Assembly: GCF_902832845.1 (NCBI RefSeq)
Contig: NZ_CADFDB010000008.1
Span: 248,001 to 312,000, forward strand
Reading direction: 5' to 3'
From: Burkholderia metallica
GTDB taxonomy: Bacteria; Pseudomonadota; Gammaproteobacteria; Burkholderiales; Burkholderiaceae
Length of the DNA: 64,000 nucleotides
The position numbers and the translations under genes are program-made. Every line of letters starts with the position of its first letter. Position 1 is the first letter of the stretch. Below, one piece after another: positions 17,853 to 25,233 of this stretch. A model generated the notes under the pieces. It made no database searches and was not told the origin of the DNA. It saw only the letters and a list, made by a program, of their open reading frames with translations.

Positions 17853-20800
17853 ATGTCCAGAATTCGCCTTGATCTCGTTGTCTTCGTCGCCGGTCTGCTC
17901 GCTGTGGGCTGGATCGGCGCCGGCTATGCCGCGTCGAACCCGCTGGCGGCGGCCGTCACGCTGCTGATCGCCGCGTGCTACGTCGCAGGCGCATGGGAAC
18001 TGCTGCGCTACCGGCAGGCCACCGCCACGCTGTCGCGCGCGGTCGCCGGCCTGACCGAGCCGCCCGCGAAGCTCGACACGTGGCTCGACACGCTGCACCC
18101 GGGCCTGCGCGGCGCGGTGCGTGCGCGGGTCGAAGGCGCGCGCGTCGCGCTGCCGGGCCCGGCGCTCACGCCGTACCTCGTCGGCCTGCTCGTGCTGCTC
18201 GGCATGCTCGGCACGCTGCTCGGGATGGTCGTCACGCTGAAGGGCACGGGCGCCGCGCTCGAAAGCGCGACCGACCTCGACGCGATCCGCGCATCGCTGA
18301 TCGCGCCGGTGAAGGGCCTCGGGTTCGCGTTCGGCACGTCGATTGCCGGCGTCGCGACGTCCGCGATGCTCGGGCTGCTGTCCGCGCTCGTGCGCCGCGA
18401 GCGGATCGACGCGGCGCAGCAGCTCGACGCGAAGATCGCGACGACGTTGCGCGTGCATTCGTCCGCGCACCAGCGCGACGAATCGTTCCGGCTGCTGCAG
18501 CGCCAGGCCGACGTGATGCCGGCGCTGGTCGACCGGCTGCAGACGATGATGACGACGCTCGAGGCGCGCAGCGTCGCGCTGCACGATCGCCAGCTCGAAA
18601 GCCAGCAGGCGTTTTTCGACCGGACCGAGCGCGCGTATGCGGGCCTCGCGTCGAACGTCGGCGACGCGCTGAAGGAAAGCGCCGCCGAAAGCGCGCGCGT
18701 GGCCGGCGCCGCGCTGCAACCGGTCGTCGCCGCGACGATGACGGGGCTCGCGCAGGAAATGGCCGCGCTGCGCGACACCGTGACGGGCGCCGTGCAACGT
18801 CAGCTCGACGGGCTGACGGACGGTTTCGAAAAGACCACCGGCAACGTGACGGCCGTCTGGAACCGTGCGCTCGACGAACAGCGCCGCGCGGGCGACGCGG
18901 TCGCGCAACAGCTGCAGACGACGCTCGGCCAGTTCACCGATACGTTCGCGCAGCGTTCGACGGATCTGCTCGACGGCGTCGCGACGCGCCTCGAATCGAC
19001 TGAAAACTGCCTGTCGGACGCGTGGCGCGATGCGCTGTCGCGTCAGGAGCAGGTCGGCGAGGCGCTCGCCGGCCAGCATGCGCGTGCGCTGGGCGAAGCC
19101 GCCGCGACGTTCGAACGCCATTCGGGTGCGACGCTCGCCGCGATGCGCGAGTCGCACACGAGCCTGCAGACGCAACTGGCCGCGCGCGACGAAGCACGCC
19201 TCGCCGCGTGGAACGACTCGCTGGCCGCGATGGCTGCAAAGCTCGGCGACGAATGGCAGCGCGCGGGCGCGCACAGTGCGGGCCGTCAGCAGGAAATCTG
19301 CGACGCACTCGCACAAACGACGCGTGAGCTTTCGGTACAGGCCGCGACATTCGAACAACGCTCCAACGACCTGCTGTCGACGATTCGCGATTCGCATACG
19401 GGCCTGCAAACGCAGCTTGCCGCACGCGATGAAGAACGCCTGTCTGCATGGAACGCATCACTGGCCGCGATGGCCGCGAAGCTCGGCGACGAATGGCAGC
19501 GCGCGGGCGCACACAGCGTGGGCCGTCAGCAGGAAATCTGCGACGCACTCGCGCAAACGACGCGCGACCTGAGCGCACAGGCCGCGACGTTCGAGCAACG
19601 CTCGAATGACCTGCTGTCGACGATCCGCGATTCGCATACGGGCCTGCAAACGCAGCTTGCCGCACGGGATGAAGAACGCCTGTCGAAATGGAACGACTCG
19701 CTGGCCGCGATGGCCGCGAAGCTCGGTGACGAATGGCAGCGCGCGGGCGTGCACAGCGCGGGCCGTCAGCAGGAAATCTGCGACGCGCTCGCGCAAACGA
19801 CGCGTGACCTGAGCGCACAGGCGGCGACGTTCGAACAACGCTCGAACGACTTGCTGTCGACGATCCGCGATTCGCATACGGGTCTGCAAACGCAGCTTGC
19901 CGCACGCGATGAAGAACGCCTGTCGAAATGGAACGACTCGCTGGCCGCGATGGCCGCGAAGCTCGGCGACGAATGGCAGCGCGCGGGCGCACACAGCGTG
20001 GGCCGCCAGCAGGAAATCTGCGATGCGCTCGCACAAACGACGCGTGACCTGAGCGCACAGGCCGCGACGTTCGAACAACGCTCGAACGACTTGCTGTCGA
20101 CGATCCGCGATTCGCACGCGAGCTTGCAGACGCAACTGGCCGCGCGCGACGAAGCACGCCTCGCCGCATGGAACGACTCGCTCGCCGCGATGGCCGCCGC
20201 GCTGCGCGACGAATGGGCGCAAGCGAGCGCGCAGGCCGCGACGCGTCAGCAGGACATCTGCGACACGCTGGCCCGCACCGCGAACGACATCACCGCGCAG
20301 GCGAAAGTGCATGCGGGCGACACGATCAACGAGATCGCGCGTCTCGTGCAGGCTGCCTCGGAGGCGCCGAAGGCCGCGGCCGACGTCGTCGCCGAGCTGC
20401 GTCAGCGCCTGTCCGACAGCCTCGCGCACGACACCGCGATGCTCGAGGAGCGCAGCCGTCTGCTCGCGACGCTCGAAACGCTGCTCGGCGCGGTCAATCA
20501 CGCGTCGACCGAACAGCGCACCGCGATCGATGCGCTCGTCAGCACGTCGGCCGACCTGCTCGATCGCGTCGGCGCGCGCTTCAACGACACCGTCGATGCC
20601 GAAACGCGCAAGCTCGACTCGGTGGCCGCGCAGGTCACGGCCGGTGCCGTCGAAGTGGCGAGCCTCGGCGATGCGTTCGGCGCCGCCGTGCAGGTGTTCG
20701 GCGAATCGAACGACAAGCTGCTGACCCATCTGCAACGCATCGAGGCCGCGCTCGAGAAGTCGCTCGCGCGTAGCGACGAGCAGCTCGAGTATTACGTCGC

Positions 20801-20900
20801 GCAGGCGCGCGAGGTGATCGACCTGAGCATGATGTCGCAGAAGCAGATCGTCGAAGACCTGCAGCAGCTCGCCGGCCGGCGGGCGTCCGTCGGAGCGTAA
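17853..20900 (+). CDS. DUF802 protein with MotA/ExbB/ZorA-like membrane core and long repeat tail
   Basis: 1015 residues. Four hydrophobic segments lie at about 7-26, 30-48, 108-128 and 160-185. The last two (LLVLLGMLGTLLGMVVTLKG, then FGTSIAGVATSAMLGLLSAL) match the pattern of MotA/TolQ/ExbB/ZorA stator subunits, with a cytosolic loop between segments 2 and 3. The remaining 830 residues are a predicted alpha-helical, cytosolic tail. Inside it five 80-residue repeats lie at 19104-20303, followed by a DUF802-like end. The next gene is a MotB-like partner. Family members are annotated only as DUF802; the stator reading is inference from topology and motif pattern. The start at 17853 gives a proper first membrane helix. 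Confidence 0.8.
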   Translation: MSRIRLDLVVFVAGLLAVGWIGAGYAASNPLAAAVTLLIAACYVAGAWELLRYRQATATLSRAVAGLTEPPAKLDTWLDTLHPGLRGAVRARVEGARVALPGPALTPYLVGLLVLLGMLGTLLGMVVTLKGTGAALESATDLDAIRASLIAPVKGLGFAFGTSIAGVATSAMLGLLSALVRRERIDAAQQLDAKIATTLRVHSSAHQRDESFRLLQRQADVMPALVDRLQTMMTTLEARSVALHDRQLESQQAFFDRTERAYAGLASNVGDALKESAAESARVAGAALQPVVAATMTGLAQEMAALRDTVTGAVQRQLDGLTDGFEKTTGNVTAVWNRALDEQRRAGDAVAQQLQTTLGQFTDTFAQRSTDLLDGVATRLESTENCLSDAWRDALSRQEQVGEALAGQHARALGEAAATFERHSGATLAAMRESHTSLQTQLAARDEARLAAWNDSLAAMAAKLGDEWQRAGAHSAGRQQEICDALAQTTRELSVQAATFEQRSNDLLSTIRDSHTGLQTQLAARDEERLSAWNASLAAMAAKLGDEWQRAGAHSVGRQQEICDALAQTTRDLSAQAATFEQRSNDLLSTIRDSHTGLQTQLAARDEERLSKWNDSLAAMAAKLGDEWQRAGVHSAGRQQEICDALAQTTRDLSAQAATFEQRSNDLLSTIRDSHTGLQTQLAARDEERLSKWNDSLAAMAAKLGDEWQRAGAHSVGRQQEICDALAQTTRDLSAQAATFEQRSNDLLSTIRDSHASLQTQLAARDEARLAAWNDSLAAMAAALRDEWAQASAQAATRQQDICDTLARTANDITAQAKVHAGDTINEIARLVQAASEAPKAAADVVAELRQRLSDSLAHDTAMLEERSRLLATLETLLGAVNHASTEQRTAIDALVSTSADLLDRVGARFNDTVDAETRKLDSVAAQVTAGAVEVASLGDAFGAAVQVFGESNDKLLTHLQRIEAALEKSLARSDEQLEYYVAQAREVIDLSMMSQKQIVEDLQQLAGRRASVGA
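19104..20303 (+). repeat. Five in-frame tandem repeats of 240 bp (80 residues) in the tail
   Basis: Units begin at 19104, 19344, 19584, 19824 and 20064 with the period exactly 240 bp. Each encodes ATFEQRSNDLLSTIRDSH, then LQTQLAARDEERLSWN-like and GRQQEICDALAQTTRDLSAQ. The three middle units are almost identical at DNA level and the outer two have diverged. The even period keeps the frame, so recombination would lengthen or shorten the tail without breaking it. Confidence 0.95.
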
Positions 20901-20903
20901 CGC

Positions 20904-21548
20904 ATGCACGACGAAATCGACGGCGGCGCGTCATCCGCGCCGGTGTGGCCCGCCTTCGCCGACCTGATGTCGGTGCTGCTCGGCGCGTTCGTGCTGATCC
21001 TCGTCGGCGTGATCGGCATGCAGCTTCAGCTCACATCGAAGCTCGAGGAAGCCGTGCGGGCGCGCCAGCAGGAAGCGCAGCAGCGCAAATCGCTGGAGCA
21101 GGCGCTCGCCGGGCCGCTCGCGGCCGGCCGCGTGACGCTCGTGAACGGGCGCATCGGTATCAGCGGCAGCGTGCTGTTCGCGCTGAACTCCGACCAGTTG
21201 CAGCCCGCGGGCCGCGATCTGCTGCAGACGCTGGCCGCGCCGCTGGGCACCTACCTGAAGACGCGCGACGAGCTCCTGATGATCAGCGGCTTCGCCGACG
21301 ACCAGCAGGTGCATGCCGGCAACCGCCGATTCGCGGACAACTGGGAGCTGTCGGCCAAGCGCGCGCTGACGGTCACGCGTGCGTTGATCGACGCCGGCGT
21401 GCCGGCGTCGTCGGTGTTCGCGGCGGCGTTCGGCTCCGAACAGCCGGTCAGCTCGAACGCGGACGATGAAGGCCGCGCGAAGAACCGTCGCGTGGAAATC
21501 GCGCCGGTGCCGCGCAAGTCGGCGTCGAACGGAGGGAAGGCGAAGTGA
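20904..21548 (+). CDS. OmpA/MotB-like membrane-anchored protein
   Basis: 214 residues. One membrane segment near the N-terminus, PAFADLMSVLLGAFVLILVG, contains the FADLM pattern with an aspartate (residue 20) where MotB, TolR and ZorB carry the ion-binding aspartate. A short helical linker follows. Residues 80-205 are an OmpA-type peptidoglycan-binding domain (SVLFALNSDQLQPAGRDLL, ISGFADDQQ, then DDEGRAKNRRVEI). It would pair with the preceding protein to form an ion-driven stator fixed to the cell wall. It starts 3 bp after the previous stop, and its own stop overlaps the next start (GTGA at 21545). Confidence 0.88.
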   Translation: MHDEIDGGASSAPVWPAFADLMSVLLGAFVLILVGVIGMQLQLTSKLEEAVRARQQEAQQRKSLEQALAGPLAAGRVTLVNGRIGISGSVLFALNSDQLQPAGRDLLQTLAAPLGTYLKTRDELLMISGFADDQQVHAGNRRFADNWELSAKRALTVTRALIDAGVPASSVFAAAFGSEQPVSSNADDEGRAKNRRVEIAPVPRKSASNGGKAK

Positions 21549-22162
21549 CGCTCGACGCGACGCACGTGCGCGCGACGCTCGACGCGTGGCGCGAGCAGGG
21601 CGCCGACCGGCTCGATCCGGTGCGTTTTCACCGGATCGACGCGCTCGAACGGCGCGCGGCCGTGCTCGATGGCAGCGCGCGCGAATTGCTCGACGCACGG
21701 CTGGCGACGCTGATCGAAGGCTTCGCGGAGGTCGTGGCGCGGGCCGATGAAGCGAAGGTGGCGCGCGACACTGCGGACGCCGCGGCAGGTGCGCCCGTGC
21801 GCGGCGCGATCGCGGACCTCGTCGAACGGCTTGCGCGCGATGCGCAGGCCGACCGGCGCGGGCTCGATCCCGAGCTGGTCGACTACTTCCGCACGATGTG
21901 GTCGAAAGTCCGCACGGAACAGCAGTACCGCCAGTCGCTCGACCAGGTGCCGCGCAATGCGGGGCCGCTCAATTCGAACAGTCTCGTGCACCGGTCGCTC
22001 GCGACGATGCGCGAGCTGTCGCCGGAATACCTGCAGCAGTTCCTGTCGTACGTCGATGCGCTCGCGTGGCTCGAGGATCTCGCCGGCGGCGGCGCGCAGC
22101 CCGAGAAGGAAGTGCCGCGCGCGAAGACGGTGAAGAAGGGCACGCGGACCAAGAGCCGGTAG
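21545..22162 (+). CDS. DUF2894-family protein, last gene of the motor-like operon
   Basis: 205 residues, soluble and helical. Family stretches are LDAWREQGADRLDPVRFHRI at the N-terminus and LVDYFRTMWSKVRTEQQYRQ around residue 110, followed by SPEYLQQFLSYVDALAWLED and a lysine-rich C-terminus (KTVKKGTRTKSR) that could contact nucleic acid or membrane lipids. The function is unknown. A GTG start overlaps the previous TGA (GTGA), so it is coupled to the OmpA/MotB-like gene. With DUF3348 it flanks the membrane pair and is a likely accessory or effector component. Confidence 0.75.
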   Translation: MTLDATHVRATLDAWREQGADRLDPVRFHRIDALERRAAVLDGSARELLDARLATLIEGFAEVVARADEAKVARDTADAAAGAPVRGAIADLVERLARDAQADRRGLDPELVDYFRTMWSKVRTEQQYRQSLDQVPRNAGPLNSNSLVHRSLATMRELSPEYLQQFLSYVDALAWLEDLAGGGAQPEKEVPRAKTVKKGTRTKSR

Positions 22163-22195
22163 TGCGCGACCACGCGCCGCTGCGGCGGCAGCCGG

Positions 22196-22699
22196 TTACA
22201 TCGACACCGAGCCCGACTTCGCGGCGCTTCGATACCGGGCCGCGCTGATGAACTTCGAAAAGCGCTCGCACCAGATCACGACCGACGTGTACTGCGCGGG
22301 GTTCACGTCGGCGGGAAGCGGCACGACGAAGTTGCCGAACGTCTTCAGGTCGGCCACGCGCGCGGCACGCGCCTTGATCGCGAGGAACGACGCCTTGGTG
22401 TCGACGAATTCCGGAACGAGGTAGATCTTGTAGTCGGGCCCCGGTGCTACGTCGCCTTCGAAGGCGATCGACGAATCGGTGATGGTCAGCTTGCCGTCGG
22501 CCCAGTGCAGCAGGTCGCTGCCCGGCAGGCCGCGTTCGAAGCGACCGGTATGGCGTGTGTTTTCGGCGGCCACTTGCAGTTCGACGGCGCTTGCGCCCTC
22601 CGATGCCGTCAGGATCGGAAGCACGTAGATGCCCGCGGCGAATGCAACGAGACCCGTCGCGAGATGCGACGCGATCGGTATCCAGATTCTGGTTTTCAT
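22196..22699 (-). CDS. DM13-domain protein, membrane-anchored
   Basis: 167 residues. One N-terminal hydrophobic segment (ASHLATGLVAFAAGIYVLPI) acts as an anchor or signal. Residues 55-160 form a DM13 domain (GKLTITDSSIAFEGDVAPGP, DYKIYLVPEF, then YTSVVIWCERFSKFISAARY). DM13 domains carry a conserved cysteine (here in IWCERF) and are proposed to take part in extracytoplasmic redox or adhesion. It is convergent with the motor-like operon. An alternative start 12 bp upstream exists (22711). Confidence 0.8.
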   Translation of the reverse strand: MKTRIWIPIASHLATGLVAFAAGIYVLPILTASEGASAVELQVAAENTRHTGRFERGLPGSDLLHWADGKLTITDSSIAFEGDVAPGPDYKIYLVPEFVDTKASFLAIKARAARVADLKTFGNFVVPLPADVNPAQYTSVVIWCERFSKFISAARYRSAAKSGSVSM

Positions 22700-22936
22700 G
22701 TCGGACCCCATGAGCGGAAACAGAGGGTGGCGCAGCGCCACGACCCTGTAGTCGCGCGGGCCGCCAGAATCTGACACCCGGCCGGCATTTATTTGCGCAG
22801 CCCGTCTCCACGGCGCGGGGCCCGGCAGCCGCATGGCGACACAATGCCGAAAATTTTCGCCGGCGCGTGTCATCTTTGCGCTCGCGGCTCGACTCACTCT
22901 CTGTCGACAACGTCGTCGATGCCAAGGAGAGTTCAC

Positions 22937-23242
22937 ATGAACAAGCTTGCTCTGTATGTTCTCGCGACGGTTGCCGCGACCGCTTCCGTTTCCGCATGGG
23001 CCGCGCCGCAGTCCACCGTGACGCGCGCGGAAGTCACGGCCGAACTGGCCGCATTGCACACGGCCGGCTACCGTCAGACCGGCGAAGACCCGCACTATCC
23101 GGCGAAACTGGCGGAAGCGCTGACGAAGATCGGCTCGACGGGTACGTCGGTTGCCGATACGAGCGGATACGGGACGATGTCGCCGACCGCGAGCGAATCG
23201 GGCTCGATTGCCGCCGACCGGCCGATCTATCGCGGACGATGA
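22937..23242 (+). CDS. DUF4148-family periplasmic protein
   Basis: 101 residues with a cleavable signal peptide (LATVAATASVSAWA-AP). VTRAEVTAELAALHTAGYRQ opens the DUF4148 core, followed by DPHYPAKLAEAL. Burkholderiales carry many such small proteins, often induced by stress or metals, and the function is unknown. The ribosome site is AAGGAGA 9 nt upstream. It is one of three paralogues in the window (others end at 56207 and start at 58809). Confidence 0.85.
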   Translation: MNKLALYVLATVAATASVSAWAAPQSTVTRAEVTAELAALHTAGYRQTGEDPHYPAKLAEALTKIGSTGTSVADTSGYGTMSPTASESGSIAADRPIYRGR

Positions 23243-23250
23243 TCTGCACA

Positions 23251-23282
23251 GGACATTGCGCCTGTCGACAGGCGCAATGTCC
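23251..23282. terminator. Perfect 32-bp palindrome between convergent genes
   Basis: Both 16-bp halves (23251-23266 and 23267-23282) are exact reverse complements with no spacer. It starts 8 bp after the DUF4148 stop and ends 39 bp before the FMN reductase stop on the other strand. It is best read as a bidirectional terminator, though neither side has a T run; a protein-binding site is the alternative. Confidence 0.55.
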
Positions 23283-23321
23283 GATTCGTCTGGACTGCGA
23301 TGCGTTTGCGAATGCGCAACG

Positions 23322-23894
23322 TCAGCCCGGCGGCGCGCCTTCGGCAATTGCCGCGCCGAGCGCGTGCAACGCATCGGCCAGCGCCGACGCGAACGGCGGA
23401 TGCGCGGCGATGCCCGCCGCATCGAGCTGGCTGCCGAGGATCGGCAGCGCGATCGACGCGCGCTCGACGATGTGCGCGGACATCACCGACAGTGTTTCCC
23501 GCAGCGCCGCGTCCGCATGCGTCGCGCGCGGCGACGCATTCAGTACGGCGACCGGTTTGTACACGACGGCTTCGCATCCCACGACCCAGTCCAGCGCGTT
23601 CTTCATGACGCCCGTCACGCCGTGCGCGTATTCCGGGCTCGCGATCAGCACGCCGTCGGCCGCGTTCAGGCGCTCGATCAAATCGCGCACGGCGGGCGGC
23701 GACGGATATTCGGCATCGGGATTGAACAGCGGGAATTCGCCGAGACGATCGAAGCGCACGATGCGCATGTCGGGCGGCGCGACGAGCGCGGCCGCGTCGA
23801 GCAGCGCCGCGTTGTACGACTGCGCGCGCAGGCTGCCGCACAGTGCGACGATGTCGAAGCGGGGGGCTGAGTGGGGACGGGGTTCGGTAGCCAT
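23322..23894 (-). CDS. NADPH-dependent FMN reductase
   Basis: 190-residue flavodoxin-fold protein. FDIVALCGSLRAQSYNAALL is the FMN phosphate-binding loop (GSLRxxSxN), and LIASPEYAHGVTGVMKNALDW is the second flavin contact (SPEYxxxxPGxLKNALDW in the family). It reduces FMN, quinones or chromate with NADPH. The start at 23894 is the first methionine before the conserved fold, and no strong ribosome site is seen. It lies 54 bp downstream of the acetyltransferase-like gene on the same strand, so co-transcription is possible. Confidence 0.88.
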   Translation of the reverse strand: MATEPRPHSAPRFDIVALCGSLRAQSYNAALLDAAALVAPPDMRIVRFDRLGEFPLFNPDAEYPSPPAVRDLIERLNAADGVLIASPEYAHGVTGVMKNALDWVVGCEAVVYKPVAVLNASPRATHADAALRETLSVMSAHIVERASIALPILGSQLDAAGIAAHPPFASALADALHALGAAIAEGAPPG

Positions 23895-23948
23895 CAATGA
23901 GCGTGTCGATTTGCGTGTCGCGCAGCAGCGTCGCGCGGATCGCACGGA

Positions 23949-24545
23949 TTATCGCACCGGCGTTCGGTCGACGCCGGCCATCCCCATCCCCGTCACGCGC
24001 GCGAATTCTTCTATCTCCCACCCGTGACCGAGCATCAGCCGCCGCGTATGCAGCGCGCCGTGCACGTCGTCGGCGACGGTTTCGCCGAGATAACGCAGCG
24101 CGCGCCCTTCGATATCGACGAAGCCGTGACGGTAATCCTGCGCGAGCGCGGTCCATAGTTGCGCGGCGCCGACCGACTGGCGCGCGCCGCTGATCAGGCA
24201 CAGGCCCGCGTCGAGCCCCCAGCGATACAGCGTGGTCGCAAGGCCCTTGCGTTGCGCCGACCCGCGTAGCCGCGTATGCGGTGCGCGCAGGTAGCGATCC
24301 GCGCGGCGCGGAATTTCGGGCAGGCGGTTGAATACCGTGTAGCCGGCGAGCTGGCGCGCGGCCGGATCTTCGACATACAGGAAGTATTCGCCGTCCGCCT
24401 CGCGGTGGCGGACGATCAGGTCCGAGCGGCCGAGCGCGACCGCAGGCAGGCCGTGCAGGCGATGGCCCGGCTGATGCAGGCGCGCGTAGAGGGTGTCGAG
24501 TTCATCGTCGATGTCGTGCTGGGAATGGTGTACGTCGATGCGCAT
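23949..24545 (-). CDS. Acetyltransferase-like protein (GNAT fold)
   Basis: 198 residues. A strand-loop pattern DLIVRHREADGEYFLYVEDP, then QLAGYTVFNRLPEI and RLRGSAQRKGLATTLYRWGL, carries the Q/R-x-x-G-x-A/G acetyl-CoA site, placing it in the GNAT superfamily. ISGARQSVGAAQLWTALAQD is typical of acyl-homoserine-lactone-independent toxin-type or phage-derived GNATs, but the substrate is unknown. The last 50 residues extend the domain. It is upstream of the FMN reductase on the same strand. Confidence 0.6.
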   Translation of the reverse strand: MRIDVHHSQHDIDDELDTLYARLHQPGHRLHGLPAVALGRSDLIVRHREADGEYFLYVEDPAARQLAGYTVFNRLPEIPRRADRYLRAPHTRLRGSAQRKGLATTLYRWGLDAGLCLISGARQSVGAAQLWTALAQDYRHGFVDIEGRALRYLGETVADDVHGALHTRRLMLGHGWEIEEFARVTGMGMAGVDRTPVR

Positions 24546-24605
24546 GGCAAAGGCCGCCCGTCCCGGGCGGTCCGAGAAAGTGGTTCATCGCAACAGGGAA
24601 AAGGA

Positions 24606-24650
24606 ATGGGTGCGGCCCCCGGGCCCCGCGAAGCGGGCCGGGGCCGCGAA
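24606..24650 (-). terminator. Terminator of the 28-residue peptide gene
   Basis: On the minus strand GCGGCCCCGGCCCGC-TTCG and a matching GC-rich arm form a long stem with a TTCG tetraloop, followed by CATTCCTTTTCCC. It starts directly after the stop at 24651. Confidence 0.65.
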
Positions 24651-24737
24651 TCAGCTGGGGATGTGCTGGAAACCGGCGGCGATCGCGGCGAGGCCCGCGA
24701 TGCAGAGTGCGAACAGGATCAGGACTTTGTGGATCAC
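24651..24737 (-). CDS. 28-residue single-span membrane peptide
   Basis: A GTG start with a GAGGAGAGAG ribosome site 6 nt upstream encodes 28 residues: VIHKVLILFALC at the N-terminus, an IAGLAAIAAG continuation and HIPS at the end. It is almost entirely one hydrophobic helix. It is too short for ordinary gene finders, but the strong ribosome site and the immediate terminator argue that it is real. A role as a small regulatory membrane peptide is a guess; no partner gene is adjacent. Confidence 0.55.
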   Translation of the reverse strand: MIHKVLILFALCIAGLAAIAAGFQHIPS

Positions 24738-25098
24738 GTCTCTCTCCTCATGAATGCGCGGCGCCGGCGGGCGGCATCGCGGAGACGGTGAGCGGCGGGC
24801 ACGGCCCGCGCGGCCGTCGTGCGTGACGACGGTCGGGTGTCGGCGCGACGGATCGTGTGCGGACGGCCAGCACCCTACGCGAGGTGCCGCAGCGCGGCAA
24901 TCGGACCGGCGGAGAAAAGCGACGAAAAGCGGAGAAAGCGGCTGTTTCGCGACGATTGGTCGCATGTCGGCCGGTGGGTGCGTGACGATTCACCGCGAGG
25001 ATCCGGAATCGTCCGCGTGACCGTTTCCGGCCGCAGCCCGCTTTCATGCGGGAAATCGCATACACTTCCCGGCAAACGAACTCCACAAGGATCTGACC
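24738..25098. other. Intergenic region upstream of the drug-exporter leader
   Basis: About 360 bp without a credible gene. A TACACT hexamer at 25061-25066 could be the -10 box of the exporter message, giving a start near 25073 and a short 5' end before the leader peptide. No good -35 match is present, so the promoter is tentative. Confidence 0.35.
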
Positions 25099-25128
25099 AT
25101 GGGAGCGGGCCCGTCCTCGGATCGCTGA
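25099..25128 (+). CDS. Nine-codon leader peptide of the CmlA-like exporter
   Basis: ATG at 25099 with AAGGA 9 nt upstream, nine sense codons (MGAGPSSDR) and TGA at 25126-25128. The next base starts a perfect 12-bp stem. Leader peptides of nine codons before a stem-loop are known from inducible cmlA and other phenicol genes, where drug-stalled ribosomes open the structure. Here the geometry fits but no experiment is implied. Confidence 0.6.
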   Translation: MGAGPSSDR

Positions 25129-25162
25129 GCCGCAACAACCTGCTTCACCCGGTTGTTGCGGC
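25129..25162 (+). promoter_or_regulatory. Perfect stem-loop attenuator after the leader peptide
   Basis: GCCGCAACAACC (25129-25140) pairs exactly with GGTTGTTGCGGC (25151-25162) around a 10-nt loop. It follows the leader stop without a gap and ends 71 bp before the exporter start. No T run follows, so it is not a plain terminator. The GCGGC of the 3' arm could alternatively pair with GCCGC at 25197-25201, giving two exclusive folds. Confidence 0.65.
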
Positions 25163-25233
25163 GATCTCCTCTCGTCGATGACTCAGCAGGCAGATTGCCG
25201 CCGGATTTCCCTTTTCCGAGCGGATGCTTCGTC

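Noticed and set aside
19104-20303. Regular 240-bp repeats considered as a CRISPR-like or satellite array
   Set aside because: The repeats are in frame, encode a clean helical protein segment and have no unique spacers.
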